Below, piece by piece: positions 30,044 through 31,504 of a stretch of DNA of 31,504 nt. The stretch is from contig NZ_CAMXVC010000023.1 of NCBI RefSeq assembly GCF_947252345.1, forward strand, positions 1 to 31,504, read 5' to 3'. This DNA is from an uncultured Finegoldia sp. Lineage in GTDB: Bacteria; Bacillota; Clostridia; Tissierellales; Peptoniphilaceae. Within the stretch, counting starts at the first letter, position 1; every line of letters begins with the position of its first letter. The notes under the pieces were generated by a model. That model made no database searches and was not told where the DNA came from. It saw only the letters and a list, made by a program, of their open reading frames with translations. The position numbers were made by a program, and so were the translations under genes.

Positions 30044-31279
30044 ATGAAAAAAAGACTCACACTACTTATTGTTCTGATTTTGTTTCTGGTATACTTCAGT
30101 CAAACAGCGTTTTTCACGTTTTACGCACTGCCAAACACCTACGTAAACGGCTACAATATGAGCTACGTTGAAAAATCAAAAATAGTAGACAGAAACGCAT
30201 CCGACAACACACTGACAATTTATAAAAAAGACGACCCAATATTAAAAATAAACACAAAACAAGTCGATTTCAACCTAAAAATCCCCGAAGACTTCAAATT
30301 TGAACAAAACCCACTATCATGGCCACTGTCGTTTTTTGACTCGAAAAAATACACCATACACTTCGACTACTCCATAGACGAAGCCAAACTCGACCAACTA
30401 CTCAACAGAGCAAATTTGAACAAAAACGCCAAAAAATCGTACAATGCATACATCGCCTACCTCGACGACAACTACACAATAATACCCGAAGAAGAGGGAA
30501 ACGAAATAGACATCGACAAACTAAAACAAACAATCAAAAAAGCACTACTACAACAGAAAAAAGAAATCACAATCAAAGAAGAATACAAAAAACCCGAAAT
30601 CTACTCCAACACAGTCGAACTCATAAGAGCCAAAAACAAACTCAACCAACTAAAAGACATCGAAATAAGCTTCGACTTCAACGACACAATCTACAAACTA
30701 AAAGACAGACAAGTAAGAAATATGATAGACTACGATGAAAAAAAAGGCTTCAAATACAACACAAAAGAAATAGAAAACTACGTCGACGAACTCAAAAAAA
30801 TGACCGACACCTACAACAAAGACCACATAATAACAACCATCGAAAACAAAAAAATAACACTACCATCCATAGACTACGGATGGCAAATAGACAAAGACAA
30901 AACAGTCAAACTCATCGAAGAAACGCTGGAAGAAGGAAAAGACCAAACAATAGAACCCATCTACGCCAAAACAGCCAAATCCCGACTCAAAAACGACATC
31001 CAAGACGAATACATCGAAATAGACAAACAAAACAAAATGCTCTACTACATCAACAACTACAAACTGGCAAAATCAGTGCCGATACAACTAACCAACAACA
31101 TACCGAAAGGAATATACAAAATCGACACCAAAACAAAACAACACCCAAACAACTACGAACTAGAGTTTTACAGATTCAAAATCTCAGACGACACACACTC
31201 AGACATAATAGTAAACCCATCGCTACTAGAAACAATCTACTTCGACGCAAAAACCGACATAGCAGTCATAGTCTACTAA
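30044..31279 (+). CDS. Membrane-anchored L,D-transpeptidase-like protein lacking the catalytic cysteine
   Basis: 411 residues. An N-terminal membrane segment (about 5-28) leads to FYALPNTYVNGYNMSYVEKSK, then a long extracellular region resembling the PG_binding_4 modules found before YkuD domains. The last about 95 residues (from about DEYIEIDKQNKMLYY) follow the YkuD opening (I-D-x-x-x-Q-x-LYYI, IPKGIYKID) and its final strand (DIAVIVY, like TPVIVY). The intervening HxxxxxxxSHGC(I/V)(R/N)M active-site segment is absent; HSDIIVNPSLLETIYFDAK stands in its place, and the whole protein contains no cysteine. It cannot act as a classical L,D-transpeptidase and may be a binding or regulatory relative. 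AAGGA (30033-30037) precedes ATG 30044. Confidence 0.75.
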   Translation: MKKRLTLLIVLILFLVYFSQTAFFTFYALPNTYVNGYNMSYVEKSKIVDRNASDNTLTIYKKDDPILKINTKQVDFNLKIPEDFKFEQNPLSWPLSFFDSKKYTIHFDYSIDEAKLDQLLNRANLNKNAKKSYNAYIAYLDDNYTIIPEEEGNEIDIDKLKQTIKKALLQQKKEITIKEEYKKPEIYSNTVELIRAKNKLNQLKDIEISFDFNDTIYKLKDRQVRNMIDYDEKKGFKYNTKEIENYVDELKKMTDTYNKDHIITTIENKKITLPSIDYGWQIDKDKTVKLIEETLEEGKDQTIEPIYAKTAKSRLKNDIQDEYIEIDKQNKMLYYINNYKLAKSVPIQLTNNIPKGIYKIDTKTKQHPNNYELEFYRFKISDDTHSDIIVNPSLLETIYFDAKTDIAVIVY

Positions 31280-31293
31280 AACAAAAAATGAAA

Positions 31294-31355
31294 ATTCACT
31301 TGACAACAAAGTGTAAAATTGGTATTATATATAAGCACTCAGTTGTGAAGTGAAT
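31294..31355. repeat. 14-bp inverted repeat around a promoter
   Basis: ATTCACTTGACAAC (31294-31307) and GTTGTGAAGTGAAT (31342-31355) are inverted repeats with one mismatch, 34 bp apart. The left arm contains the -35 TTGACA. On transcripts from the YkuD-like gene the arms would form a long-looped hairpin followed by GTTTTATTTT, a possible terminator; on DNA they could be an operator pair. Confidence 0.6.
31300..31328 (+). promoter_or_regulatory. Strong promoter, first of a tandem pair
   Basis: Perfect TTGACA (31300-31305), 17 nt, TATTAT (31323-31328). No ORF with a ribosome binding site follows in the window. Confidence 0.75.
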
Positions 31356-31380
31356 GTTTTATTTTAAATAAAAGAAAAAC

Positions 31381-31409
31381 TTGACAAAAAAGAAATAAAC
31401 GAGTATACT
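31381..31409 (+). promoter_or_regulatory. Strong promoter, second of a tandem pair
   Basis: Perfect TTGACA (31381-31386), 17 nt, TATACT (31404-31409). The transcript would open with a hairpin ACTCAC/GTGAGT (31420-31439). Tandem near-consensus promoters with a non-coding leader suggest a stable RNA operon just beyond the window. Confidence 0.75.
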
Positions 31410-31419
31410 ATAATAGTTA

Positions 31420-31504
31420 ACTCACTAAATTTCGTGAGTAAAGAACCTTAAAAACAAAATAAGTAAATACTTTGAGAGAAAAGTACAAACCAAACAATAA
31501 TTCG
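31420..31504 (+). other. Non-coding leader running off the window, possible rRNA operon start
   Basis: After the ACTCAC/GTGAGT hairpin comes an A-rich, G-poor stretch without an ORF to the window end. It looks like the leader upstream of a 16S rRNA gene, but no rRNA sequence is reached, so this is inference from the tandem promoters and lack of coding signal. Confidence 0.35.

Noticed and set aside
30880..31353. 157-residue Arg/Gln/Asn-rich ORF overlapping the YkuD-like gene
   Set aside because: Shadow frame caused by the very A/C-rich coding strand; no ribosome binding site and no family-like composition.
1..31504. CRISPR array, insertion sequences, integrase or phage genes
   Set aside because: No regularly spaced repeats, no transposase or integrase motifs and no terminal inverted repeats of IS type were seen; the only long direct repeat is the terminator pair.

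Overview
The window is low-GC Firmicute DNA with every recognised gene on the + strand. Consensus sigma-A promoters, strong AGGAGG ribosome binding sites, TTG/GTG starts on several ribosomal genes, a T-box leader, a cell-wall-binding (CWB2) protein and a queuine-salvage cassette point to an anaerobic Clostridia/Tissierellia-type coccus. Finegoldia or a relative is my best guess; this is inference from gene content, not a database match.

Region 1 (1-2740): a promoter and a short leader that folds as a preQ1-I-type riboswitch precede a two-gene unit, an ECF transporter S component (QrtT-like) and a radical-SAM protein (QueL-like), read as queuine uptake and conversion to preQ1. A lipoprotein of unknown function and two tiny membrane proteins follow.

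Region 2 (2740-7871): cell-envelope and translation genes. A membrane-anchored S11 DD-peptidase comes first. A serine T-box leader (UCU specifier, UGGC bulge matching a G discriminator) then precedes serS, a GT4 glycosyltransferase, a second secreted S11 DD-carboxypeptidase and tRNA-Arg(CCT). I see no convincing terminator before 7842, so these may form one T-box-controlled transcript.

Region 3 (7872-12801): brnQ, a DUF1232 membrane protein with a 19-bp palindrome at its promoter, and an ATPase/lipoprotein/permease ABC importer of the nitrate/sulfonate/taurine/thiamine-precursor type. Two nearly identical stop-codon-plus-terminator repeats bracket the importer and its AT-rich upstream region. 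Its ATPase gene uses GAT for Asp almost exclusively, unlike brnQ, so this looks like an acquired cassette.

Region 4 (12802-27118): the S10-spc-alpha ribosomal supercluster from a consensus promoter and a roughly 215-nt structured leader: rpsJ, rplC, rplD, rplW, rplB, rpsS, rplV, rpsC, rplP, rpmC, rpsQ, rplN, rplX, rplE, rpsZ, rpsH, rplF, rplR, rpsE, rpmD, rplO, secY, adk, a KOW protein, infA, rpmJ, rpsM, rpsK, rpoA, rplQ. The map gene often found after adk is absent, and rpsD is not between rpsK and rpoA.

Region 5 (27119-31504): a secreted three-repeat CWB2 protein; rpsD with its own promoter and a hairpin leader; a membrane-anchored L,D-transpeptidase-like protein that contains no cysteine and so cannot use the family's usual chemistry; then two strong tandem promoters with no ORF before the window ends, possibly an rRNA operon leader. 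The least explained items are the S10 leader, the terminator-flanked ABC cassette, the cysteine-free YkuD-like protein and the terminal promoter/dyad region.
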